Positions 53,016 to 64,000 of a stretch of 64,000 nt of DNA are shown here, piece by piece. The stretch lies in the NCBI GenBank assembly GCA_037577475.1, contig CM075187.1, positions 27,004,810-27,068,809 of the forward strand. The letters are read 5' to 3'. A model generated the notes under the pieces. The model did not search any database. It saw only the letters and a program-made list of their open reading frames with translations, and was not told where the DNA came from. Both the position numbers and the translations under genes were made by a program. Every line of letters begins with the position of its first letter. Position 1 is the first letter of the stretch. This DNA is from Chaunax sp. Z400 (Eukaryota > Chordata > Actinopteri > Lophiiformes > Chaunacidae).

Positions 53016-56000
53016 GTAAATGAATATAAACAAAACAAAAAACATAAGATACAAAAAAAAACAATGAAACATTCAAAAGTCATGAGTACAGATATAGAAT
53101 TGCTGCAACAGCAGTAGCTGATACAAAGAATCAATAGACCTTTTCTGTTAAATAGCTATAATGTACCCACACATATATGCAGTGTTGCCTTTAGCTCTAT
53201 TAATTATGGCAGTGGATCTTTCCAAAATACAGATGTTCATGAATAAATTTAACCAACTTCTCTTCATGTCAATAATGCGTTCAAACCAGTTCTTAAGTAT
53301 AATGTTATTAAATTTAATTATTTGTTTATTTATGAAATAATGCAAATAATGTTTAGAGCTAAATCAATGCTACTCCCAGACCGTGTACAAAAGTGTTTTT
53401 CAATACATGAGAGTAAATATGATTTGAGAGATATTTGTAAGTTCACTGTACAAAAAGCTAAAAAAATTGATTAAAAGGAGATGCATCTCTATTGTTGGGG
53501 TAACAACAAAGTTATTTTTGAGGGTTACAAGTTTGACTGATTTTTATTTCTGACCAGTAGCTTTATAGACAGGATTTCGGGCTTATATGAGCGTTATGCT
53601 TCTGAGCCTTTTCAGTCACTTATTATATAGAACGTTCATTTTGTTATACTGTATATTTTGATTTTGGTTATGTACGATGACTGACTGAATAAACTAAACT
53701 AAACTAAATTAAATGTAGCCCACCTGTAGGCTGCGATCTCAATGTCCAGTGCCATCTTGACATTCAGCAGGTCCTGGTATTCACGCAGATGATGGGACAT
53801 TTCTCCTTTGGTGGCGCGCAGGGCAGCCTCCAGCTGCTGAATGGTGTCCTACACAGACACAAACACAAACATAAACACAAACATAAACATAAACATAGAC
53901 ACAAACACAAACACAAACACACACCATCATATAGTGGAATTCCAATTATCTTGTCATAAGAGATAGACTGAAAATGTGCTAATAAAAACCTAACTGAACA
54001 AGTGTGTTACTTTCTAATATTAAGTTAATTTATAGAATATAATGACATATCCCAGGTCATGTTCACTTAATCTCCATTGTTACTTGCCTCTATAAGGGCC
54101 TACTTTGAGCCTTATGAGACATTTGGTTTGGACCCCTATACTTTGGAGCAATCTCCCTGAGATCATACTGGCTAACTCTTTACCCTCTTATAAATCTCTT
54201 TTAAAAACACACTTTTATAAATGTGGGTTTTCTGGTTTTGATGTGCATTTTATCTGTCAAGTCACTTCTTGGGCCCCTTTACCCATTCTCTGTTCTATTG
54301 ATTGTCTATTTGGTCATTGTACATTCATTTAACATCGGTCTTTTCACCATTTTGACATAGCCTAATAAATTTTATCTCTGTTTGTCATTTATTATATTTT
54401 GTTTTGAAAAGTGCTATATAAATCAAGTTTATCATTATGATTATTATTATTATGATTATTATTATTATTATTACTAATAGCTAATCAAATCAAAAACTAA
54501 AACCAGATCAAATAACGATGAATTAAATCACAACAAAATACCAACATCTCACTATGCTGTGTCACTTACTTACCTGCATCTCTCCGATTTCATTGCTATG
54601 GTGATCCTCCATCTCAGCAATCTGCCTCTCCAGTGCCTCGTTGTGGCTCCTGAGGGCCTCGATCTCCAGGGTGCGGGCCTGCACCTGCCTGCGGTACTCG
54701 CTCAGCTCCTCCTTCGAATGCTTGATGACGTCCTGGTTACGGGCAGCCGCCTCGGTCACACTGGTAAACTTGGAGTGGTACCACTCCTCTGCCTGGGCCT
54801 GGTTCCTGGCCGACAGGTTCTCATACTGAGCTCGGATGTCCTTCAGGGCGGCGGTCAGGTCCGGTTTGCTTATGTCCATCTCCACGGACACCTGAACAGT
54901 GGAGCAGGGAAAAACTTAATGTTTTTTAATATGAGTTATCTGTAGGCTCAGACATAGTCATGTATATATGAATAATTATATAAAAACAACATTTTCCTGA
55001 CCAATAATCCATTTGTTATTAAGGAAAACACACTTCATATATGTAAGTATCCATATTCTGTTTAAATAGTCTATTATTATTATCATTATTATTAGTATTA
55101 TTATTATTACTGGGCTAATAACTCAAAATCACCAGTGATTTGAGTTATTAGCCCAGGAATACTCAAAAGGTTCTAAATGGATTCTGATCAAACGTTTTGG
55201 AGATGTAGGTACGGCCCAAGAAACAATCCATTAGATTTTGGTGGTGATTCAGATCATTAAAGGCCCACAACTCCCTGTTCATGATTCACTGCCTGCTCAA
55301 AGTGTCCATTAGGAAGATGAGGGATGAAGAGCTGCGCCTGCTGTTCTCCGACCAGGAGAGGGCACCAGACTCCTGTGGAGGTCAGCTCCATTACAGATTT
55401 GTTTAGAAAAGGAAGGTGTGCCACAGGGAGATTGAACTCCATCCATCCATTTTCTTCCACTTATCTGGGTCTGGGTCGCAGGGGCAACAGTCGCAGCAGA
55501 GAAGCCCAAACCTCCCTCTCTCCAGCCACCTCCTCCAGCTCTTCAGAGGGTACACCAAGGCGTTCCCAAGCCAACTGAGAGATATAATCCCTCCAGTACG
55601 TCCTGGATCTACCCTGGGGTCTCCTCCCAGTGGGACATGCCCAGAATACCTCCCCAGGGAGACTGAAGTCGGCCACAAATTGCATTAAGGACTGAGATTC
55701 AAAGAGGAAACTGATAGCTGTCTCGTTTAACTTGATTTTTAACCTGATAAACTGTGATAATTTTGATTATGGAACAATATCACTTACCAAAAACAGTCAT
55801 TTTTAGTTTAAAGTGGCTTAAGTAATATTATTGTTATTATTATTGTATTATCCTGTGTTTTGAAGAAGCTGTACCACTCAAAGTAATTCAAACCACACAG
55901 GACTATCAGTAGCTAATGATGATGACTGGAATCTTTGGAATATTTATGCATTGTTTATACAATGCAAACTAACAAAATATCATAATGCATAAAGCAGCTG

Positions 56001-57959
56001 CTGCTGGATGCCAGTTTCTTCGTTGCTCATAGCTGTGTTCAATGCAGACTTTTTCTGTGCCATAGTTAGACATTGGGTGATGTATACATATGCATAAGGT
56101 GAGCAGGCTGATGTTTTGCAGTCCAATGAGATGAACTGCTGCATTGATGAATCCACTGCTGACTCAGGCTTCTCTGCTGGAGAAGGCTGTGCTGTCAACA
56201 CCTTACAGGGCAATAATATTCCCTGTAGGGACACGACTTCTATTTCTACGTCTAGAGAATCATTCAGCTGAATGTTACTGCTGTCCTCCCTCCATCTGTG
56301 TTTTCTCTCCATGCAAAACTTCCTCAAGGAGCCTCTAGTACAAAAATCAATATGAATGATTGTTGTGTAGATAAAACACATAGACTGTGTCAAACTGTGA
56401 CAGCATTTTCACTGATGAGATTCTGTTCAACAGCTCAGTGGAGCCCACCTCTCAGGACTGGTCCTGCCTGCTGCCCCTTGGGAAAACCACACCCCTGGAT
56501 TATGCGCTATTTCTCCGCATTTTTCTCCTCCCCCTCACCCCCACTTCCTCACCTCCTTTTAATCCTCCTTTATTATCTCCACAATGTTAAGCTAGTGTGG
56601 CTTACAGTAGAATAGTTAGTTTATAATATTTAAGGAGGCGCCCATTCACTCACATAGGCTACAGTATCTCCACAGTGTAGTGGAAGTAGTTTAACAATAT
56701 CATTGGTGGGGGAAAAAAACACAAAACGCCATATTTACTTGCTAGAAGAAGAAAAAAAGGCAGCAAGCGTCTAACGTCACGCAGCGCGCGCTCAAACGGA
56801 GCTGCAGTGCCATCAATTTTGCGGTGCGCAGTTTTCAGTCTGAGGTGGCCAGTAGTTGAATTCATGCGGTAGACGTGCTGATATTTAATGTGTGGTGGAA
56901 ACGTGTGTTTATATTTGTATTTTTAGTAGACTTTCATATTTATTACCCTTGTATTTGGAGTATTATTAAAGTACCAAGCAACCTATAATTGTATGTTGTG
57001 ATTCCATTAACCGATATGTGGTATTATGGTAGTGTGATATGGTCCCTGTAAAGTCAGTCCGCATTGCTATAAATGACGTGTTGGCGTTTGTTATAACATT
57101 CCTGAGTTACATTGGGCAGACTATTGATTATTTCTGACAGTGTAACACTGGAAACTAGGTGGACCACCTGTCCGCGTGTGGACCTATCAGGACACAGTGG
57201 GGTGTGTACCTGTGTGGCCTGCAGAGACGCCTGCAGCTCTTGCAGCTCCTCCTCGTGAACTTTCCTGAGGAAGGCGATCTCGTCCAGCAGCGACTCCACT
57301 TTCTTCTCCAGCTCCAGGCGCGCCAGGGTGGCATCGTCCACGTCCTTCCGGTAGCCCTTCAGGGTGTTCTCCGCCTCCTCTCGCAGCCTGGTCTCCTCCT
57401 CCAACTTCTCCCTCATGCGCTCCAGCGTGTCGTTCATCTGCACACAGTCCAGGTGCATCTGGCTCTTCTCGTGCGTCAGCTCCTCCACGCGCGCCCGCAA
57501 CTCGCGGATCTCCTGCTCGTACAGCTCGTGCAGGCGCGAGGGTTCGTTGTTGCGCTGCCGCAGCATCATGACCTCTGCCTCCAGGACCTTATTCTGCTGC
57601 TCCAGGTTATGCACTTTCTCAATGAACGACACAAAGCGGTCGTTGAGCCCCTGCAGCTGCTCCTTCTCGTTGGTGCGGATGATCTTGAGCTCGTTGGTGA
57701 CCGCTGTGGACTGGGTCAGGTCCATCACGGAGTCCGGCATGATGGAGGAGAAGACGCGGCTGGGCGCCGCTGTCCTGCGGTAGGTGGCGGAGGACATCAT
57801 GGAGGGGGAGCCGTAGTTGCGGTGGATGCTGCGGTATCCCGCAGAGTGCGGGCGGGACGGGCTGCTGCTACTCCCAAGTCCCACGCGGCCGGATCTGGGG
57901 GCATCTCCAAAGATCTTCCGATAGGAGCTGCTGCTGTAAACATCGCTGGAGTAACTCAT
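51791..57959 (-). CDS. ina: Alpha-internexin / gefiltin-like neuronal intermediate filament (4 coding exons)
   Basis: Type IV intermediate-filament protein that polymerises through its coiled-coil rod into the neuronal cytoskeleton. Coding exons: 57959-57210, 54891-54574, 53848-53724, 52124-51791. They join in frame to 1,527 bases, 508 aa. Head, residues 1 to about 96: MSYSSDVYSSSSYRKIFGDA, where SYRKxFGD is alpha-internexin-like. The rod starts at about 97 (NEKEQLQGLNDRF, the helix-initiation motif) and ends at about 405 (IEIAAYRKLLEGEE, the helix-termination motif), about 309 residues as expected. The tail of about 100 residues is strongly glutamate-rich and ends in lysine/serine. Four exons fit type IV genes and not the longer exon series of type III genes. 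NEFL is the main alternative because of the acidic tail; the head favours ina. Confidence 0.92.
51865..51990 (-). repeat. ina: Coding polypurine (GAG/GAA) tract in ina exon 4
   Basis: The plus strand is almost pure CTCCTC/CTTCCTC, so the ina mRNA here is GAG/GAA repeats encoding the acidic tail (EEEEEEAEEEEE, EEGEEGEEGDDQ, EEEEEEEVKQKEK). Such tracts vary in length between individuals and species. Confidence 0.9.
52640..53711 (+). mobile_element. LINE fragment in ina intron 3
   Basis: Antisense to ina. The plus strand encodes a LINE ORF2 C-terminal segment: SYSVELWGSTFKTTTNSVVL and LLQKRAVRIINKAGNYDHTN, then PLFLK. A second block after an (AAT)n interruption (about 53350-53480) gives FRAKSMLLPDRVQKCFSI and HESKYDLREI. 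The 3' tail has ACTGAATAAACTAAACTAAA. Frames are broken. It ends at about 53711, only about a dozen bases from the exon 3 boundary at 53724. Confidence 0.88.
52986..53012. repeat. (AAT)n microsatellite
   Basis: Nine AAT units inside the LINE fragment of ina intron 3. Confidence 0.95.
53851..53923. repeat. (ACAAAC / ATAAAC)n tract
   Basis: Hexameric ACAAAC and ATAAAC units starting just upstream (transcriptionally) of the ina exon 3 acceptor at 53849-53850. Confidence 0.9.
54100..54480 (+). mobile_element. LINE 3' end in ina intron 2
   Basis: The plus strand contains the end of a LINE ORF2 (LANSLPSYKSLLKTHFYKCG) and a 3' tail AAAGTGCTATATAAATCAAG followed by TTATTATTATT repeats. This is the usual end of a fish non-LTR retrotransposon. 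It is 5'-truncated. Confidence 0.85.
55190..55690 (-). mobile_element. Composite interspersed repeat in ina intron 1
   Basis: The minus strand between about 55685 and 55440 encodes a LINE-like C-terminus (VFWACPTGRRPQGRSRTYWR, DYISQLAWERLGVPSEELEE, VWASLLRLLPLRPRPR) ending at a CCATCCATCCATTTTCTTCC tail. The adjoining segment at 55190-55440 is the repeat also found at 43955-44140. The LINE clade is not assigned. Confidence 0.78.
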
Positions 57960-58098
57960 GTCTCCTTTACTTTGTTGGTGCCCGGTCCCACTGTACTGAG
58001 AGAGAGTGTGTGTGTTAGTGTGGAGCTCAGGAGTGTATGAGGGTGAGTGTGTGTGAGAGAGAAAGTGAGATGCGAGTGATGCCTGGCCAGGACAGGTG

Positions 58099-58107
58099 CT
58101 TTTATAG
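58099..58107 (-). promoter_or_regulatory. ina: TATA box of ina
   Basis: CTTTTATAG on the plus strand reads CTATAAAAG on the minus strand, about 140 bases upstream of the ATG at 57959. Transcription would begin about 25-30 bases below it, leaving a 5' UTR of roughly 110 bases with no intron needed. GC-rich sequence flanks it. Confidence 0.7.
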
Positions 58108-59294
58108 TGGATGCGCGGCGCATCATTTGACGCAGGAGAAACAGACTGTTAGGGGAAACCTGCAAGCTTTTGCAGAAAGCCTCCACCCTCCACCCTCCCT
58201 CTGGAGGGACAAAGTCACTCATGCGGCTCCCCCTTTTCTCCCCCATAGCTCAGGCATCAACTCTACATGAAGATTTTGTAAAGAAGTCTGTTTAACTTCA
58301 AGTCTTATAGCATCATGAAATATAAATTATAGCATCATATTATGGTTTGACATTAATGACAGAATCACCTTATATAAAATCACACATGTAATCTCATTAC
58401 CCCAGTACATTTATGAACCCAGTGGACTGTCTCATATTACCATGCTTCCCAGTGTCATGGCAGCTTTTTCTTTGCTGTCCCAGCAGAATGCCGGAGAGGA
58501 TCGATGTGCCTCTGTGTGTTTTGGTGCAGCAGTCTGTATCCCTCACCCCCCCAACCTCTGCAACATCTGAATACGGGATGAGGCTCATGATTCTGATGAT
58601 TCCAGCACTCCCACATCTCCAGAGTCTCATCTCCACACCTGAAACACGATGACTGGTCAACTGTGAGGTAGCTGGTTAAATTGTACAAATGGTTTTTCCA
58701 CTTATAAACACTGCAGTCCTCATTATAAGCATCACAACTCAGAGCCTTTATTTCTGCTGATTCCCCCTTTATCGTCTCTATATGGGTTATCAGGCCACAC
58801 ATGGCTGCCTTAAAATGCACACCGGATTTATCAGACAGGTGGATAGAGGTTGATCCATTAACAGTATATCCAAATGTATAGGTTACAGTCAGAGTGAACT
58901 ATTAATCTGCAGAATTGAGGGCAGAGTTGTCACTCTCCTTGGCTCCTGATCCAGCTCGGAGGCGTGAGAAGGAGCATGTCCCTGCAACGGAGTGAGCACC
59001 CACCCACAAGACTGCAGTCTCACCACCTCTAAACACCCCCATCACCTCCAGGGAGGTTATTCAAACTGACAGTCCAGCACACAGCCCGAACAGTTCAGCC
59101 ACTGCCAAGTCATCCAAAATTCCTCAGTATACCACCTTAATGATGAATAAACATAATCTAATACGATGCTTTTTAGTGGGAAAGTGGACTTTTCTCATTT
59201 CTCTGTGTTGAAGTGGTTTAATTTAGATCTTTTACTACATATTATGTTTATTTTACTTTATTGGATCATATGTTGACTTTTTTACATGTATTGT
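58108..59294. other. Upstream region of ina
   Basis: No exon recognised. A minus-strand open frame at 58455-58820 has an N-terminal stretch vaguely like an immunoglobulin V domain (KGESAEIKALSCDAYNEDCS), but it lacks a signal peptide, splice context and the second cysteine pattern, so I do not call it. Confidence 0.45.
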
Positions 59295-61040
<1,746 letters not shown>

Positions 61041-62729
61041 TAGTATAAAGTTCATGTACATGTTTGCTTTCATATCATTTAATCAAAGAATTTATTTAAT
61101 TTATTCACATTGACTAAACACAATAGAGGAACTCTGGATCAAACGTGACCCTTTACATAAATACATATTTGTGTGATCAAATTTGATGGAAACGTTTTAC
61201 ATGTTTAAATACTCATTTTTTCAGTGTAGATTCATGTGAACCACTAGGTGGTGCTAAAGCATCAGTGACGCCTCACACTTCCTGCAGACCTGAGCTGAGG
61301 CTGAGCAGATCTAAAACAACAGTCTCATTCTCTTTTCACCGTGTTAATGTTTTTTATTTAATGTTTTTACTTTTCATGCTGTGATCATTGCTGTATTGTA
61401 GTTCGTCCAACAGAACTACAACCTCCATCGTCTACCATACCAATACCATCAACACGCCTTCGTAACACCTTTAACAAAATCTGTTGTGTAAGCAGATGTT
61501 CTCATCATGACTTAAGACTTCAGAATGGTCAACCACAAACTGGTGGGTGATGTCACAGTGACGACGCCTACCTCTTTTATTCAGGCTAGGATTCAAGGCT
61601 ACTTAACTGCGACCTGCATGTCTATAACAGAAAACTTATACCTCATGCCTCCAAGGTCACTCATTCATTCTCAGTCAGTCTCCAGGACGTGAGGCTGCAG
61701 AGAACCATTGAGGATATGTAAAGACACCACATAATAAAAGATTATAGTTCTGTTCATCAAGACAGAGAAACCAGTGGATACACATGCATACAGATTCTAT
61801 GCTGCATGAGAGAGAGAGAGCCTGTAGTTCTTTACCTTGGTCACTCGACCATTTTATTCATATGTTAAAGGCCTTTTTAGGAGAGGGAGGATGCCAGTGA
61901 CTCAGCAAGAAATAACGGGTAGCCAGACATGACAGATTTCTATAATGATGTGTTGTGTTCAGCCTCTCTCTCTCTCCATGCATAGTAGCTAAACGTCTTT
62001 ATTTAATCTATTCTCCTGAATGCATCACATCAGTCAGTACATGGATACATGCCATCAGTCCACATCTCATCAGTTGTCATAGAAAACTGCTGGGTTTGCT
62101 GCAATAACATAAAGTGACTTTCTGTTCAGTGTGCAGTGTTTATGCAACAGTAAACATTGATCCCAGTAATACTGACATAATAGTGTAATAATGGCTGTAA
62201 ACAAACAAGTATGGCAGTCTCTACTTTGCCTTTTTGTATGGAGATGGTGCCACTGGTTTTATTTCAGAGGGAAATAGTGTTTTACCACAAACAACAGAAA
62301 GATGGCGCTGATCCTCCAGCAGAAACACACAGGACACAATAATACAGTGTTTTTACCAGCAGACATTTTGACATGGCACAGTCTAATACAGACGTCTGCT
62401 TTACATTCACATTATTCAGATTCACTGCCAGTAGTGTGCATACTGGTTCACTAACATGGCTTACTGGGGCACTCAAATGGAACAGAGCTTTCAAGTTATT
62501 CATTACACCCGTGAAAAAGCCCTGCAGGGTAAATAGCAATGTTCTTATTGTTACAAGACATGAGATTCACCTTTGATAAGCAATACTACAGTCTGCACCC
62601 TGAAGACAGCAATACTCAGTCAGTTCAATTTTGGTCCCATTTTTCCAGTTATTATGTGATGTTGAGATGTTGAAAGGAAAAGTCAACAGTTTAGGAAATG
62701 TGCATTTTTCCTTCTGAACAGCCATCCAG
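61041..62729. other. Gene-free interval
   Basis: No coding exon or RNA gene recognised on either strand. A short GA-rich stretch lies near 61810. Nothing else of note. Confidence 0.5.
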
Positions 62730-62861
62730 CTGAAATCACTCTCACATACTTTTAAACATAGACTAAATACTCATCTGTTCATTTGGGCTTTTATGTAGTG
62801 TTTCATAATTTTATGGGTTTAGTATTTGCACTGATTTATTTATACTGTAGCAACATTACTA

Positions 62862-62904
<43 letters not shown>

Positions 62905-63220
62905 GTTGTTGTAAATTACCTATTATGTGTAATATTTCATAATTTTATTATTATTAAATAATATTCTAATTATTATTTTTGCTTGTCTTGTTGCTCGTCT
63001 CATTCTTAGCCACTTCATCTTTTATTATTGATGTTTGTATTTATCGTAACTACCACTCTTATTCTTTTATTTCTTTTTATTTGATTGTTTCTTTTGGTGT
63101 CTAAATCGTGTGCATTCGTCTCTAAAACCATTTTACCATTTCAATCATCTCTTGTAAAGCACTTTGAATGCTATGCAAATTATTTAGAAGGCGTTACATA
63201 AATAAAGTGTGATTAATCGA
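62730..63220 (+). mobile_element. LINE 3' end remnant
   Basis: Decayed ORF end (HTFKHRLNTHLFIWAFM-like in broken frames, starting near 62740), then an (ATT)n run at 62858-62904. A 3' tail follows with AAAGCACTTTGAATGCTATG and TACATAAATAAAGTGTGATT, typical of fish non-LTR elements. Confidence 0.7.
62858..62904. repeat. (ATT)n microsatellite
   Basis: About 15 ATT units inside the LINE remnant. Confidence 0.95.
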
Positions 63221-64000
63221 TTGATGATTCTTTGCCAAGAGCTGACTAACTTGATTCCACTGTCATGTTTCTCTTGTAAATGTTAGTTAGCTTCACTTAG
63301 CAGTAAGACTGATGGAGATGTCTCTTTCCAAAAGTATCAAAATCCACCAAGTAGCATCTCTAAAGCTCACTAATTAACATGTTATATTTTTTATACATGC
63401 AAAAACCCAAATGTCAAAGCACATGCCAGGACCAGACTACTTCTTGGTGCAGTAACTCTCTGAAGTCTTGTCATCTTGATGTTGTCAGGCAGACAGTGGA
63501 GACTCATGGGAGACACAGCTCCTGGTACTCCATTCGAGTGCTACGAATGCTTATAGAGCCTCATTCATTTTGAACTACCTCGTGAGCATACCAGGAAGTC
63601 TTTTGTCTTAGATTGATTGATTCTGATACAGACAGTGAAGACTGTGGCTGCTCATAGCAGTGGGTCCCATCCTTTTGTCTTGCATATTCTTGGATGTCTT
63701 TTTCTACAATATCCTATGTTATTCTTGCATGAATATTCTGTTCATATACCCCCCACCTCCCCTGGTGGTATTCAAACACAGGGACCCTCCCTCCACATTA
63801 GCCCGACCGCTGCTTCTGCCAACACAGCCACACTACCTCACTGTGGTTCCATCTAATAGACCTGTAAGTACTGTTGACACTTCCACATTTCAGCTGCTCT
63901 ACTGCAGCATCACAATTACAGTACATTAAACAACATGTAGTATCATTAAATACAGACAGTTTGGTGCACCTTTGTTCATGCACTTTGGTTGATTACATGT
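63221..64000. other. Gene-free end of window
   Basis: No exon, RNA gene or clear mobile element seen. Small open frames show no family resemblance. Confidence 0.5.

Noticed and set aside
57159..58040. 293-codon plus-strand open frame opposite ina exon 1
   Set aside because: Shadow of the GC-rich, codon-biased coiled-coil exon. The minus-strand frame has clear intermediate-filament homology.
58455..58820. Possible immunoglobulin-like fragment upstream of ina
   Set aside because: Only about 20 residues look V-domain-like, with no tryptophan/second-cysteine spacing, signal exon or splice sites that I could place.

Overview
The window is vertebrate nuclear DNA, almost certainly from a ray-finned (teleost) fish. 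The evidence is compact multi-exon genes with GT-AG introns, very long CA/GATA microsatellites, several Tc1/mariner relics, non-LTR retrotransposon tails, and the SINE-like and MITE-like repeats typical of teleost introns. There is no prokaryotic-style gene organisation, CRISPR array or operon. All recognisable protein-coding genes lie on the minus strand, so they read from high to low coordinates.

Layout. (1) 1-3,324 holds no gene, only microsatellites, a dispersed-repeat tail and an AT-rich hairpin. (2) 3,325-17,118 is arhgap25, a PH + RhoGAP + C-terminal coiled-coil GTPase-activating protein, reconstructed here as 11 coding exons (about 626 aa). Its reading frame is interrupted at a G-run at the start of exon 7. 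(3) 20,783-37,017 is cds2, phosphatidate cytidylyltransferase, in 13 coding exons that join into a clean 453-aa frame. Its probable 3' UTR runs to about 17.7 kb, close to the arhgap25 first exon. (4) 38.5-40.15 kb is a dead Tc1-like element. (5) 46.56-47.98 kb is an intron-bearing, truncated relic of tfip11 (the G-patch spliceosome-disassembly factor). (6) 51,791-57,959 is a type IV neuronal intermediate-filament gene, best matched to alpha-internexin/gefiltin (ina): four coding exons, 508 aa, with a TATA box at about 58.1 kb. (7) 59,295-61,040 is a 1.75-kb GATA-type tetranucleotide array about 1.2 kb upstream of the ina promoter. (8) 61-64 kb has no gene I recognise, only LINE tail sequence.

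The genes have no shared pathway. One regulates Rac/Rho GTPases, one makes CDP-diacylglycerol for phosphoinositide synthesis, one builds neuronal filaments, and the fourth is a decayed splicing-factor copy. I found no convincing new biological system. The points most worth a second look are the arhgap25 frame break, the exon-structured tfip11 relic, the (TG)n and (CA)n tracts hard against splice sites of cds2 exons 3 and 4, a LINE ending about a dozen bases from an ina splice donor, and a transposase carrying a 26-bp unit repeated four times.

Exon boundaries were read by eye from translated homology plus splice consensus and checked for phase continuity. Family names for repeats are from memory of typical teleost elements, not from a database search.
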